A stretch of 36,484 nt of DNA, taken from assembly GCA_036939975.1 (NCBI GenBank), contig JALLPB010000088.1, positions 1 to 36,484 of the forward strand, written 5' to 3'. The translations under genes and the position numbers were made by a program. The DNA comes from Cyclostephanos tholiformis (lineage: Eukaryota > Bacillariophyta > Thalassiosirophyceae > Thalassiosirales > Thalassiosiraceae). The notes under the pieces were generated by a model that saw only the letters and a list, made by a program, of their open reading frames with translations, did no database searches and was not told the DNA's origin. Shown here piece after piece: positions 1 through 11,010 of this stretch. Within the stretch, counting starts at the first letter, position 1. Each line of letters opens with the position of its first letter.

Positions 1-55
1 TAACCATTGTTTTATACTGGCTACGCAGTATCGATTAAATGCGTTAGCATCAACA
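1..55 (+). repeat. 3' end of the 5' LTR (truncated by window)
   Basis: Positions 1-55 align with 8962-9017. The first 11 bases are identical (TAACCATTGTT) and both copies end in AGCATCAACA, with scattered differences between. The CA end is typical of Copia LTRs. The gag start codon lies 21 bases beyond. I do not see the usual initiator-Met tRNA primer-binding site directly after the LTR. The divergence between the two LTR fragments suggests that the insertion is not recent. Confidence 0.7.
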
Positions 56-75
56 TAATTAAATAATTTATCGAC

Positions 76-3000
76 ATGGGAGAGGAAGAGAAAAAGCCGG
101 CTGCGACGGCTGGAAAGAAGAAGTACTATGGTCGTTTCGGGGGAAGAGCATTGAACAACCACCAAGCAAAGAGCACGTACACAAGTAATGTAATGGAGCT
201 GAAGGATGATATATTCGACGTGGGAAGCTCAAGTGATCCTGCGAAATACAGCAAATCTCTCAAGAACATCGAGACCTATATACAGAGAACCTACAAGATG
301 CCGGACGATATCGTAAAGGCGATCCAGAGCAATGTAAGGCCGGTGTTCGATCCGCCAATGAAGCCGGACAAGAGGACTTGCGTTGACGAGAACAACGAAT
401 TTGACGCTGATGAGTATGAATTGGCGAAGTTTACGTGGAAAGAAGACTGGAAACTTATGAACCAGAGGAAGGTTAAATACGAGGAAAATGAAGCGAACGC
501 ATGGGCTCTGGTATACAACCAGTGTTCGCATGAATTAAGAGTCAAGCTCGAGGGAACGAGTGGATACGAGGGGTGCAAGAAAAACAACGACCTCATTACG
601 CTGCTAGGAATGATCAGGGGATACTGTTGCCAATTTGACGCACTAAATGACGAGTACGTGGCGATTGTGATGGCAATGAAGAATTTATTGTACTATTTCC
701 AAAAACCCACCCAAACGAACTCGGATTATCATCAAGATTTTCTAGCGATGGTCGAAACAATCGAAGACTACGGAGGAGCTGGATCACTCACATACTTTCC
801 AAACATGATAAAAAAGGAACTCGCGGCCGTAAAAACAGCGAACAAGAGCGCCGGAACAGCCACTCCAGAGGAGCAAAAGGAAGCGAGAAAGATCGTACGA
901 GATAAGTTCCTGGCAGCACTGATGCTTAATGGATCCAATCAAGCAAAATATGGCGAGTTGAAGAGGAGTATGGCAGAAAATTATGTGACTGGAACTAGCG
1001 AGTACCCTACGAGTCCCGAAATGGTGTTACGCATCCTTAATGCTTATACCCCTCCGGCCGGTTGGTATAGACGACCTAAACAGGGTGGAGGCTCGGACGA
1101 AGGAGCTATATTCGCGCAGTCTGACGAGAAAGATGAATGGAAAAAGAACATCACCTGTCACAAGTGCGGGAAGAAGGGGCACTTCGCCCGGGAGTGCAAG
1201 ACGAAGGAGGACGACGAGGAGAAAAATCAGGTGCATGCAAACGTGGAAAAGGAGAGCGAAGAGGACGAGAATCTGTTTGTGCAACACAGCAAAGGTAAGA
1301 GAGGGATAGTCGATAAGAACTACCTGCTTCTTGACAATCAAAGCACAGTCAATCAGGTAGCGAACCCAAGCTTGCTCACCAACATACGTAAGGCGGGCAA
1401 GCCGATCGTAGTGCATTGCAACGCGGGTTCAACAAGGACCGACCTGATAGGTGAACTGGGAAATCTAACTGTCCACCACAATCCTGAGAGTATAGCGAAC
1501 GTGCTTTCGCTCAAGTCCGTCGCATCACGACACCACGTGACATACGACAGCAGAGACCGGGGAGGAGTGTTCCAGGTTCATACCCCGAAAGGAGTAGTAG
1601 AGTTCAGGCCAAGCGAGCGAGGGCTACACTATCTTGATATGAGTGAACAAGGGGAGACCTTACACCATTTGCTTGTGACAGCATCCGGCGATGAGATTAA
1701 CGGAAGTGCCGAGAAAAACGACGATGTCAATGGGAATGACAACATAATGATGGTATCTACGGTGAGAGACAATTTCGAAGGGTTCACGAAGCATGAAGTC
1801 AAGATGGCGCAAGAAGCTAGAAGACTTCAAGGGATGATTGGGAACCCTACCGAGAGAGAATTCGAGGGGATGGTGCGTGAAAAACTTATTGCCAATTGCC
1901 CGATTACCGTACATGATATCAAAAACGCTAACCGAATTTTTGGGCCCGATCTTGCCAATCTCAGGGGCAAAACGACCAGAAATAAGCCGGAGCGTGTGAG
2001 AGTGGAATATGTGAATATTCCCCGTGATCTCGTTGATATGAATAAGTACATAAGTATCGTGGCCGACGTCATGTTCGTCAATGGCTTACCTTTTATGGTA
2101 ACCTCCTCGAGAGGGATAAGTTTAATAACCATAGAATTCTTACCGTCAAGGACAATTCCTAGCCTAGTAAGCAGTCTCAGACGTGTAGTTGCAATGTACG
2201 TGAAGGCAGGATTCATAGTCCAAACAGCCATGATGGACATGGAGTTCGATAAGTTGAAGAACGGGATGCCAGAGCTGGTGATAAACACCACAGCGGCGCG
2301 AGAGCACGTGGGGGAAATCGAACGGAAAATCAGAGTGATAAAGGAACGAGCGCGGGGGACGATAAGCACATTGCCTTTCGAAATGTTGCCGAAACTGATG
2401 GTGATTGAACTATTGCATTTTTGCGTCATGTGGCTAAACTCGTTTCCAGTAAAATCAGGGATATCAGCACGATATAGTCCCCGAGAGCTCGTGTCAAGAC
2501 ACAAACTTGATGCGAAGCTGCACTGCAAGGTGCCGTTCGGAGCGTATTGCGAAGTACATACAGATCTAGAGATTACAAACACCACGGAGCCGCGCACCAA
2601 ATGGGCGATATGCCTTGGTCCCACCGGAAACCTACAGGGAAGCTATAAATTCATGTCATTATTGACAGGAAAGAAGATAGTGAGGAGAAAGTTCACCGAG
2701 ATGCCGATCACAGATTGTGTTATCAGGCAGGTATCAAAATGGGCATCAAAGGATAAAGCCATGTCGGGGGTGACATTCATGAATGAATATGGAGTGGAAT
2801 ACACATTCAATGATGAAGAGGAAATGACATCAGCATCAGAGGAGCAAGAATTAGCGTATGCACCGTTCCCAGACATCCCAGCGGAAGCGCCAGGGATGCT
2901 TACACAGCATGAGAACATCATCAATGGGGAGGAAATAATTGAAGAAGAGATAACAGCCAGTGATCAGCAGCGCGCCTTGCTTGCCGCCAAGAACTTGGGG

Positions 3001-4275
3001 ATGTCATTCGACCATGTGGAAAATCACCGAAGACACAATCCAGAGGTGATTGAGATACTCGACGATGATATCGACAACATCACCTACCAGGATCTTGTCA
3101 AGGTGGAAAGCAAGACTGGGTCAGAAACAATCGACGAGGATCCCGGTCCGGAATCGCTGCGCGTGGATACACAGGAGATAATGAGTCACCCTTGGCGCTC
3201 AGGGAGAACCAAAATAGCAAACAAGCTCTATTACGACTATGAGCTGTACACTACGGTGAATGAGAGCGAGCAATGTTGCGATAGAGACAGCATCGATGAA
3301 GAGTCGTTAGAAGCTGTGGCACACTATATTATGATGCACTATGAAGAAAAGGAAAAGATCCTTACGAGAAAGAACAAGTATAAACCGAAGCCGGGACAGT
3401 ACGGATTGGACACAGGATTAAAGAGGTTTGGCGCTAGAGGAGAAGCAGCTGTCACGAAAGAGCTAGATCAGTTCAACAATTACGATGTTTTTGAGCCGTT
3501 GTTTGCGCGAGACCTTAGCGAAATGCAGAAAAATGAAGCACTATCATCTCTAATATTCTTGAAAGAGAAAAGGAATGGTGACGTAAAGGCTCGGTCATGT
3601 GCGAATGGAAGCAGTCAGCGTGAACATGTGGCAAAGGATGAGGTGGCGTCACCGACCGTGTCGCTGGAATCGGTGTTTGTCACGTCGACTATCGATGCAC
3701 GTGAAGGACGGGAGATTATGGTTGTAGACATCCCTGGGGCGTTCCTCCACGCTGATAATGACGATTACGTGATTATGAAGATGAACGGGACACTCGCGGA
3801 GCTAATGGCAAAGACGGATCCGAAGCTCTATTGGAAATATTTGAGTGATGAGAACGGAAGAAAGGTGTTATACCTGCATCTCAGAAAGGCACTATACGGG
3901 ATGATGAAAAGTGCGCTACTCTTTTACAGAAAACTAGTGTCAGAGCTAATATCCATGGGATTTGAGATCAACCCATATGACCCTTGCGTGGCCAACAAGA
4001 TAATAAACGGGAGTCAGATGACCCTTAGATGGCATGTGGATGATCTAATGATTAGCCATAAAAATGGGGATGATATTAAGAGTTTTTTGCGCACACTGAA
4101 GGACATCTACGGGGACAATTTGGCAGAGAATGTTGGGAAAATGCATGATTACCTCGGAATGGAGTTTGATTTCTCAACAGAAGGGAGGGTAAAAATCAAC
4201 ATGTTAAGCACGAGGGAAGGAATGGATACGAGAGTTGCAAGAGGAACAACGACCTTATTGCCCTGCTGGGGATGA
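76..4275 (+). CDS. Copia Gag-Pol polyprotein, truncated in RT and fused to gag sequence
   Basis: This frame of 1399 codons has no internal stop. Gag occupies roughly residues 1-355 and is followed by a CCHC zinc knuckle (C361, C364, H369, C374; CHKCGKKGHFAREC). The protease active site is probably D420 in LLLDNQST, where most Copia elements have D-S/T-G. A pre-integrase segment near residues 575-640 (CPITVHDIKNANRIFGPD) precedes the integrase core, whose candidate acidic residues are D664, D721 and E749. RT follows from about residue 1110, with D1218 in VDIPGAF and the HVDD catalytic box at 1320-1323. RT homology ends near residue 1376. The last 23 or so residues are out-of-frame gag sequence from the adjoining copy. 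This copy therefore lacks the end of RT and all of RNase H and cannot encode a complete Pol. The start ATG follows the LTR closely, as expected. Confidence 0.9.
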   Translation: MGEEEKKPAATAGKKKYYGRFGGRALNNHQAKSTYTSNVMELKDDIFDVGSSSDPAKYSKSLKNIETYIQRTYKMPDDIVKAIQSNVRPVFDPPMKPDKRTCVDENNEFDADEYELAKFTWKEDWKLMNQRKVKYEENEANAWALVYNQCSHELRVKLEGTSGYEGCKKNNDLITLLGMIRGYCCQFDALNDEYVAIVMAMKNLLYYFQKPTQTNSDYHQDFLAMVETIEDYGGAGSLTYFPNMIKKELAAVKTANKSAGTATPEEQKEARKIVRDKFLAALMLNGSNQAKYGELKRSMAENYVTGTSEYPTSPEMVLRILNAYTPPAGWYRRPKQGGGSDEGAIFAQSDEKDEWKKNITCHKCGKKGHFARECKTKEDDEEKNQVHANVEKESEEDENLFVQHSKGKRGIVDKNYLLLDNQSTVNQVANPSLLTNIRKAGKPIVVHCNAGSTRTDLIGELGNLTVHHNPESIANVLSLKSVASRHHVTYDSRDRGGVFQVHTPKGVVEFRPSERGLHYLDMSEQGETLHHLLVTASGDEINGSAEKNDDVNGNDNIMMVSTVRDNFEGFTKHEVKMAQEARRLQGMIGNPTEREFEGMVREKLIANCPITVHDIKNANRIFGPDLANLRGKTTRNKPERVRVEYVNIPRDLVDMNKYISIVADVMFVNGLPFMVTSSRGISLITIEFLPSRTIPSLVSSLRRVVAMYVKAGFIVQTAMMDMEFDKLKNGMPELVINTTAAREHVGEIERKIRVIKERARGTISTLPFEMLPKLMVIELLHFCVMWLNSFPVKSGISARYSPRELVSRHKLDAKLHCKVPFGAYCEVHTDLEITNTTEPRTKWAICLGPTGNLQGSYKFMSLLTGKKIVRRKFTEMPITDCVIRQVSKWASKDKAMSGVTFMNEYGVEYTFNDEEEMTSASEEQELAYAPFPDIPAEAPGMLTQHENIINGEEIIEEEITASDQQRALLAAKNLGMSFDHVENHRRHNPEVIEILDDDIDNITYQDLVKVESKTGSETIDEDPGPESLRVDTQEIMSHPWRSGRTKIANKLYYDYELYTTVNESEQCCDRDSIDEESLEAVAHYIMMHYEEKEKILTRKNKYKPKPGQYGLDTGLKRFGARGEAAVTKELDQFNNYDVFEPLFARDLSEMQKNEALSSLIFLKEKRNGDVKARSCANGSSQREHVAKDEVASPTVSLESVFVTSTIDAREGREIMVVDIPGAFLHADNDDYVIMKMNGTLAELMAKTDPKLYWKYLSDENGRKVLYLHLRKALYGMMKSALLFYRKLVSELISMGFEINPYDPCVANKIINGSQMTLRWHVDDLMISHKNGDDIKSFLRTLKDIYGDNLAENVGKMHDYLGMEFDFSTEGRVKINMLSTREGMDTRVARGTTTLLPCWG

Positions 4276-7200
4276 TCCGGGGGTACTGTTGCCAGTTTGA
4301 TGCGCTGAATGACGAGTACGTAGTGATAGTGATGGCAATGAAGAATTTGCTGTACTATTTCCAGAAGCCCACCCAGACAAACTCAGATTATCATCAAGAT
4401 TTTCTAGCGATGATCAAGACGATCGAAGACTACGGAGGAGCTGGGTCCCTCACATACTTTCCAAATATGATCAAGAAGGAACTCGCAGCAGTGAAGGCAG
4501 CAAACAAGAGCACGGGAACAGCAACTCAAGAGGAGCAAAAGGAGGCAAGAAAGATCGTACGCGACAAATTCTTGGCGGCGCTCATGCTCAATGGGTCAAA
4601 TCAAGCAAAATATGGAGAGCTAAAGAGAAGTATGGCAGAAAACTATGTGGCTGGAACCAGTGAATACCCTACAAGTCCAGAAATGGTGTATGCATCCTTA
4701 ATGCATACACCCCTCCGGCAGGTTGGTACAGACGACCCAAGCAAGGGGGAGGAGCGGATGAGGGAGCTATATTTGCACAGTCTGACGAGAAAGATGATTG
4801 GAAAAAGAACATCACTTGCCACAAATGCGGGAAGAAGGGGCATTTTGCCCGGGAGTGTAAAAGGAAGGAAGGCAACGAGGAAAAAAACCAGGTGCATGCC
4901 AACGTAGAAAAGGAGAATGAAGAAGACGAGAATCTTTTTGTGCAACACAGCAAAGGTAAGAAAGGGGTAGTTGATAAAATCTATCTGCTTCTTGACAATC
5001 AAAGCACAGTGAACCAGGTGGCGAACCCAAGCCTGCTCACAAATATACGTAAGGCGGACAAGGCGATCGTGGTGCACTGTAACGCGGGATCGACGAGGAC
5101 TGACCTAATAGGCAAGTTGGGAAATTTAACTGTCCACCATAATCCTGAGAGTATAGCAAACGTGCTATCGCTCAAATCCGTGGCATCGAGGCACCACGTG
5201 ACATATGACAGCAGAGACCGGGGAGGAGTGTTTCAAGTTCATACGCCGAAGGGAGTAGTAGAGTTCAGGCCAAGCGAGCAAGGACTGCACTATCTTGACA
5301 TGAGTGAACAAGGGGAGACACTACACCATCTGCTCATGACAGCATCTCACAAGGAGATGAACGGAGATGTCGGGGAAGACAATGCCATCAACGACGATGA
5401 CAACGTGATGATGGTGTTGACCGTAAGGGACAACTTTGAAGGTTTCACGAAGCACGAAATCAAGATGGCGCAAAAAGCTAGGCGACTCCAAGGGATGATT
5501 GAGAACCCCACCGAGAGAGAGAGTTTGAGGGGATGGTGCGTGAAAAACTTATTACCAACTGCCCGATTACTGTACACGATATCAAAAATGCTAACCGAAT
5601 TTTTGGACCCGATCTTGCCAATCTCAGGGGCAAGATGACCAGAACTAAACCGGAGTGTGTGAGAGTGGAATATGTGAATATTCCCCGTGATCTCGTTGAT
5701 ATGCATAAGTACATAAGTATCGTTGTGGACGTAATGTTCGTCAATGGCTTACCTTTTATGGTAACCTCCTTGAGAGGGATAAGTTTAATAAACATAGAAT
5801 TCTTACCATCCAGAATGATACCTAGCTTAGTAAGCAGTCTCCAACGTGTAGTCGCAATGTATGCCAAGGGAGGGTTCATAGTTCAAACATCAATGATGGA
5901 CATGGAGTTTGAAATTGAAGGACATAATGCCAGAACTGGCAATTAATACCACAGCGGGGCAAGAGCACGTGGGAGAAATTGAAAGAAAGATCAGAATAAT
6001 AAAAGAAAGAGCAAGGGGGACAATAAGCACATTGCCTTCTGAGATGTTACCCAAGCTGATGGTAGTTGAACTGATGCATTTCTGCGTCATGTGGCTGAAC
6101 TCATTCCCAGTGAAATCAGAGATATCAGAAAAATACAGTCCCCGAGAGCTCATATCAAGGCATAAACTTGATGCGAAGCTGCACTGCAAGGTGCCATTTG
6201 GAGCATATTGCGAAGTGCATACAGATTTGGAGATTACCAACACCACGGAGCCACGCACCAGATGGGCGATATGTCCTGGTCCCACCAGGAACCTACAATG
6301 GAGCTATAAATTCATGTCGCAAAGTTCACTGAGATGCCAATCACTGACTGTGTCATCAAGCAGGTGTCAAAATGGGCGTCGAGGGATAAGGCCATGTCCG
6401 GAGTGATATTCATGGATAAACATGGAGTTGAGTATATGTTCGATGATGAGGAGGATGCAGCAGCAGCGTCGAAGGAACGGGAGTTAATATGCACTGTTCC
6501 CGGACATCCCCGCGGAAGTGCCAAGGATGCTCACACAACATGAGAGCATTATCAATGGAGAGGAAATAATTGAAGAAGAGACGACAACAAGCAATTAAGA
6601 GCGTGCAATGTTAGCCGCTGAGAACTCAGGCAATTCATTCGAGCCTGTGGTGAATCACCCGAGACACAATCCAGAAGTCATTGAGATATTCAACGATGAT
6701 GTCAATGACAACATCTATCAGGATATTGTCAAGGTGGAAGATGAGACGGGATCAGAAACAATCGATGTGGAACCCATTCCTGAAATGCTGAGTACGGATA
6801 TGCAAGAAATGAATCATCCTCGACGCTCAGCAAGAACTCAAATTGCGAACAAACTTTACCACGACCACGAGCTGCACACTACTATGGACAAAAACGAACG
6901 CTCATGACAGAGACAGCATTGGTGACAAGTCGATGAGCGCCGTTGAGACGGTGGCACACTATATTATGATGCACTATGAAGAAAAAGAAAAAATTCTCAC
7001 GCGAAAGAAAAAATATAAGCCAAAACCGGGACAGTACAGATTGGATGCAGGGCTAAAAAGATTTGGTGATAGAGGAGAAGCGGCTGTCATGAAAGAACTA
7101 CACCAGTTCAACAGTTATGAAGTTTTTGAGCGCTGTTCGCTAAAAAGAGAAAAATGAAGCACTATCATCACTAATATTCTTGAAAGAGAAAAGAAATGGT

Positions 7201-8885
7201 GATGTGAAAGCTTGGTTGTGTGCAAATGGGAGCATTCAGCGCAAACACGTGGCAAAGGATGAGGTGGCATCACCAACGGTGTCACTGGAATCAGTGTTTG
7301 TCACATCGACTATCGATGCACGTGAAGGTTGGGAGGTTATGGTTGTAGACATCCCTGGGGCATCCCTACATGCTGATAATGATGATTATGTGATTATGAA
7401 GATGAATGGAACACTGGCAGAGCTAATGGCGAAGACAGATCCAAAGCTATATCGGAAATATTTGAGTGATGAAAACGGAAAAAAGGTCTTATACCTGCGT
7501 CCCAGAAAGGCGCTGTACGGGATGATGAAGAGTGCCTTACTTTTTTACAAGAAGCTTGTGTCGGAGTTAATCTCCACGGGTTTCAAGATCAACCCATATG
7601 ACCCTTGCGTGGCCAATAAGGTAATAAATGGCAATCAGATGACCCTTAGATAGCATGCGGACGATCTGATGATTAGCCATAAGAATGGGGACAATATTGA
7701 GATTTTTCTACACGCATTGAAGGACATCTACGGGGACAATCTAGCGGAGAATGTCGGGAAAATACATGACTACCACGGAATGGATTTTGATTTCTCGTCA
7801 GAAGGTAAGGTGAAAATAAACATGACAAAATACATTGAAAAGATCATCAGGGATTCCCCAGAAGAAATACTAGGAAAACAGGCAACACCTGCGGGTGATT
7901 ATCTGTTCAAGATTAGAGAAGATGGGCATAAGCTGGACGAGGAGCAAGCCGATGCTTTTCATCATACGGTGTATCAGTTACTATTTGTTGCAAATTGTGC
8001 ACGGAGAGATATTCAGACTGCAGTTTCATTCCTTACCACCAGGGTGAAAGAGCCTGATGAGGATAACTGGGGAAAATTAAAGAGAGTCCTGAAGTATCTA
8101 TATGGTACAAAAACCTCAAATTAACTCTTGAAGCCAACAAGATGAATTTCACCGTGCGATGGTATGTGGATGGGTCACATCAGATACATGAGGATTGCAG
8201 AGGGCAGAGCGGAGCTTTGGTGACCCTTGGCAAAGGAGCAGTGCACAGCTCCTCAACAAAGATGAAATGTAACACAAAAAGTTCCACGGAAACAGAGCTA
8301 ATATCACTTGGGGACAAGCTGTCGGACATCATATGGCTACGATACTTCATCGAATGTCAGGGTTATGACTTGGACGAATACATCGTGTACCAAGAAAATA
8401 TGAGCACTTTATTGCTGCAGAAGAATGGGAGAATATCATCCTCCAAGCGTACGAAGCACATTAAAGCAAAGTATTTCCTTATCAGGGACTACTATGACTC
8501 AGGAGAGATAGATGTGAAGTTCTGTCCTACAGATGAGATGTGGGCAGACATGCTGACAAAACCTTTACAAGGGCAGAAATTCAGAGACATGCGAGCATTT
8601 TTACAGAACTGCCCTAAAGACTACGATGATGACCAGGAAGCAAAATGTTCAATGAAGCAGCTCAGCGCTATTTCATTGCGGGAGTGTGTTGATCAACATA
8701 TGAAACAAGAACTGTACCCACCGTCAAACCCAACTTGTGTCTCCTCACAATTTATCGGGGACAAGACCAAAAGGTCACCTAAGGAAAACAGAGGGAGAAC
8801 ATCTTCAGTAACATGTAAGTTTCCAGTACAGCGTATGAAGGAATCCATAACCAGTGGAGCGGAGCGTCGGGAGGATGTCTCGTGA
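4204..8885 (+). pseudogene. Second Copia Gag-Pol copy, 5'-truncated and decayed
   Basis: Sequence from about 4204 is collinear with the first copy from about position 544, so the first 150 or so gag codons are missing. By comparison with the first copy the frame is broken at these places: a one-base loss near 4687, a change at a GA repeat near 5520, an indel near 5910, a loss of about two dozen bases near 6318, a shift near 6490, a TAA at 6596, a TGA at 6905, an indel near 7130-7155, a TAG at 7651 and a TAA at 8122. The TAG replaces the Trp just before the xVDD-type RT box. The zinc knuckle, DNQST protease motif, integrase core, RT and a long RNase H frame (8142-8885, with YVDGSH and SSTETELISL motifs) remain recognisable. 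This segment supplies the RNase H missing from the first copy but is itself non-functional as a single reading frame. Confidence 0.9.
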
Positions 8886-8901
8886 CCTCACATTTTTGGC
8901 T

Positions 8902-8922
8902 AAAAGGAGAATGAGGAGAGGG
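8902..8922 (+). other. Candidate polypurine tract of the Copia element
   Basis: An almost pure purine run (A/G with one T) lies just before the 3' LTR, after the RNase H frame. This is where plus-strand priming occurs in LTR retrotransposons. Its right edge is used here to place the start of the 3' LTR. Confidence 0.6.
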
Positions 8923-9017
8923 TTTACAACATTAGGTGGCATAATTATTTAATTATCTCAGTAACCATTGTTCGAATCTGGCAGTGCGTTTTCTGGCTAA
9001 ATGCACTAGCATCAACA
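8923..9017 (+). repeat. 3' LTR of the Copia element, about 95 bp
   Basis: The right boundary is defined by alignment with 1-55, both ending in AGCATCAACA. The left boundary is inferred from the purine tract. It begins TTTACAACATT rather than with the canonical TG, so either the end has mutated or the boundary is a few bases off. The LTR is short for a Copia element. Because the 5' LTR is cut by the window, only the last 55 bases can be compared. Confidence 0.6.
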
Positions 9018-9436
9018 GCGGGAGGGACGATGACGGCAGCAATTAGTGCAACGTCAAAACTTAAACAAAAAAAAGCACATTTTACAATGTTTGCAATTCG
9101 TCGGGGCATTGGACGTGACGAGCCCTTAACCCACCATCGAATAATATTTATCAAACATAATATACCTAATAATATTCGAACAAAATGCGATGGGGGACGT
9201 AAACCTCATTGATGTACCAAGTCATACGTAGGAATGTGTAGGCTACTTTATTCAAGAATTTGTTGTGATACAAAAAAAAGGGAGGCGACACCATCTCTAT
9301 GGTGGCAACAATTCAATAGGAGAGGCGTTGTTGGTTGGGATAGATTGGGAACGACAGGGAAGGCCGGGGATAATTAATAATATATCTAGAGTAGGAAGCA
9401 TTATTTTCATTGAAAACCAAAGGAATAGAAAAAAAA
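9018..9436. other. Intergenic, upstream of the methyltransferase gene
   Basis: About 420 bases separate the Copia 3' LTR from the methyltransferase start. Short open frames here have no recognisable product. The stretch is AT-rich near 9140-9190 and again near 9370-9415. It presumably contains the methyltransferase promoter, but I see no motif that I can assign. Confidence 0.5.
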
Positions 9437-11010
9437 ATGGCAGCAAAGAGACGCTTTACTTATCCTGCCAAGTCAATATCCTGCTGGAAAATCTTCCTCT
9501 CCTTTTCCCTTTTGGTATTCTTACTCATGGCATACCACGATGCATCATATTTGAACGATGCCGGGTCGTCCCCCGATGCTCCTCGAGGTGGCGCACGGGG
9601 GTATGACCCATACGGATCATTCGTCCCGGAGGGACCGGCAGTTGCCCTACCATCGATTCGTATCACCCCCGAGGAAGATTCGAAAATCACACGACACATA
9701 TACGGGGGGAGGGGGGATAAGCCCCACCTCGGCGGATTCACGGCGTTCGATCCGGATGGCGTCAGCGTCGCCTTCTGGAAGCACATGGTGAATAATTTGG
9801 GGGTCAAGAGCGTGTTAGATCTTGGATGCGGCAGGGGAACGTCGACGTCGTGGTTCGTCATGCACGGATTGGAGTATGTCGTCTGTGCCGAGGGCAGTCA
9901 CGATGCCGTGACGCAATCCCTCCTGCCCAAGATACCCCCGAGCCACATTCCCGATGGGACGGTGTTCGAGATCGTCGAACACGATTTCTCACGTGGGCCG
10001 TGGTGGCCCTCGAGGACGGTGGTGAGTTGCTTTTTATTCATGTGTATCCCCCCCGCCCCCCCCCCCCACACACCATCCTTCCTTCCTTCCCTCTTTGCTC
10101 CTCGATGAATCACTCAGTTGTGGCATGATTTACTCATCCCATTTTTATTTTTTGTTCTCCCCTCGACCAGGATGCGGTCTGGTGCGTCGAGGTGAGCAAA
10201 CATGCATGTATCTCTCAGTTATCTCACGATTTAACCCCCCCCCCCCCCACCCCATACACACATGTTCACTGATACATTTTCTCTCTTCCCGACACACACA
10301 ATATAGTTCACCGAGCATGTCGGACGTAACTATCAGCCTAATTATTTTACCGCATGGCGAAAGGCGGCATTGATATTCATGACTCACTCGTACTGGGGGG
10401 GGTGGCATCACGTCGAGGTCCACGAGGATCCATGGTGGATCATGAGAATGACGGCCATGGGATTCGTATATTCGGACCTTCTGACGCAGAAGATGAGAGA
10501 CATAGGGCGTCTGGAGAATGAGTTGGTTATTACCAATCCTAGGAATGAAAGCGAAACAAAAACGTTTCGTACAGGCCAGCACGTTTATGGTTCAATGTTG
10601 GTAAGCTACATATGTCTCTCTGCAGTGTGATCCTCTATATACCTGAAATATTCTGAATTATGATTTATCATTTTCACTTTTAGGTATTTATCAATCCTCA
10701 TGTTTCATCTAGACCAGAGCATGCACATCTCTTTGCCGAGGTATGATCCTTCATTCTTTTTTTCCTTCTTCGAGACCTCATTGATGTTCTGACTCTGCGT
10801 TGATAAATTCGCCTTTTTTAATCTCTTATTGACGGAATATCAAAGAATGGCTGTTTCGCTGGAGATTTGCGAAATCTAGTGGAGTGTGGAAAGAATGGTG
10901 GCGTCGAAACGCCGCTCCCAGACAGCTTCAAGCCGTTGAAAATGACGGAGATGATGGACGATTACTGGATCGAATTGATTCGTGATAATGTGATCTTCCC
11001 CAAAGAATAA
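9437..11010 (+). CDS. Membrane-anchored SAM-dependent methyltransferase, 5 exons
   Basis: The exons are 9437-10021, 10171-10191, 10307-10600, 10684-10740 and 10846-11010, all with GT-AG introns. They join in frame to give 373 residues. The second exon is a 21-base micro-exon encoding DAVWCVE. Residues 17-33 are a single hydrophobic segment after a basic N-terminus, which suggests a type II membrane protein of the secretory pathway. The SAM-binding motif I is VLDLGCGRG at residues 126-134. Downstream, DAVWCVEFTEHVG and WGGWHHVEVHEDPWW match a diatom methyltransferase family that I recognise by pattern, substrate unknown. The start is the first in-frame ATG; an upstream TTG in the same frame is ignored. 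Introns 1 and 2 carry long C tracts on the sense strand. The gene is convergent with the next one. Confidence 0.85.

Larger units (their letters stand above)
1..9017 (+). mobile_element. Composite Ty1/copia (CoDi-like) retrotransposon, two fused copies
   Basis: The region runs from the tail of a 5' LTR (1-55) to a 3' LTR ending at 9017. It is built from two copies of one Copia family in the same orientation. The first has an uninterrupted polyprotein frame from gag into reverse transcriptase. It stops being RT-like just after 4203 and passes straight into gag-like sequence matching positions from about 544 of the first copy. The second copy continues through protease, integrase, RT and RNase H with many frame breaks. 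Domain order (Gag, protease, integrase, RT, RNase H) is that of Ty1/copia. The protease signature and the pre-integrase motif resemble the CoDi lineages known from diatoms. The 5' LTR is cut by the window edge, so target-site duplications cannot be tested. Confidence 0.93.

Noticed and set aside
1827..2624. A 265-codon minus-strand frame inside the Copia element
   Set aside because: It lies opposite the integrase coding sequence and its translation matches no family. Antisense shadow.
8961..8990. A tRNA T-arm-like GTTCGAATC in the Copia 3' LTR
   Set aside because: No acceptor stem, D-arm or anticodon arm surrounds it, and the matching 5' LTR segment lacks the motif.
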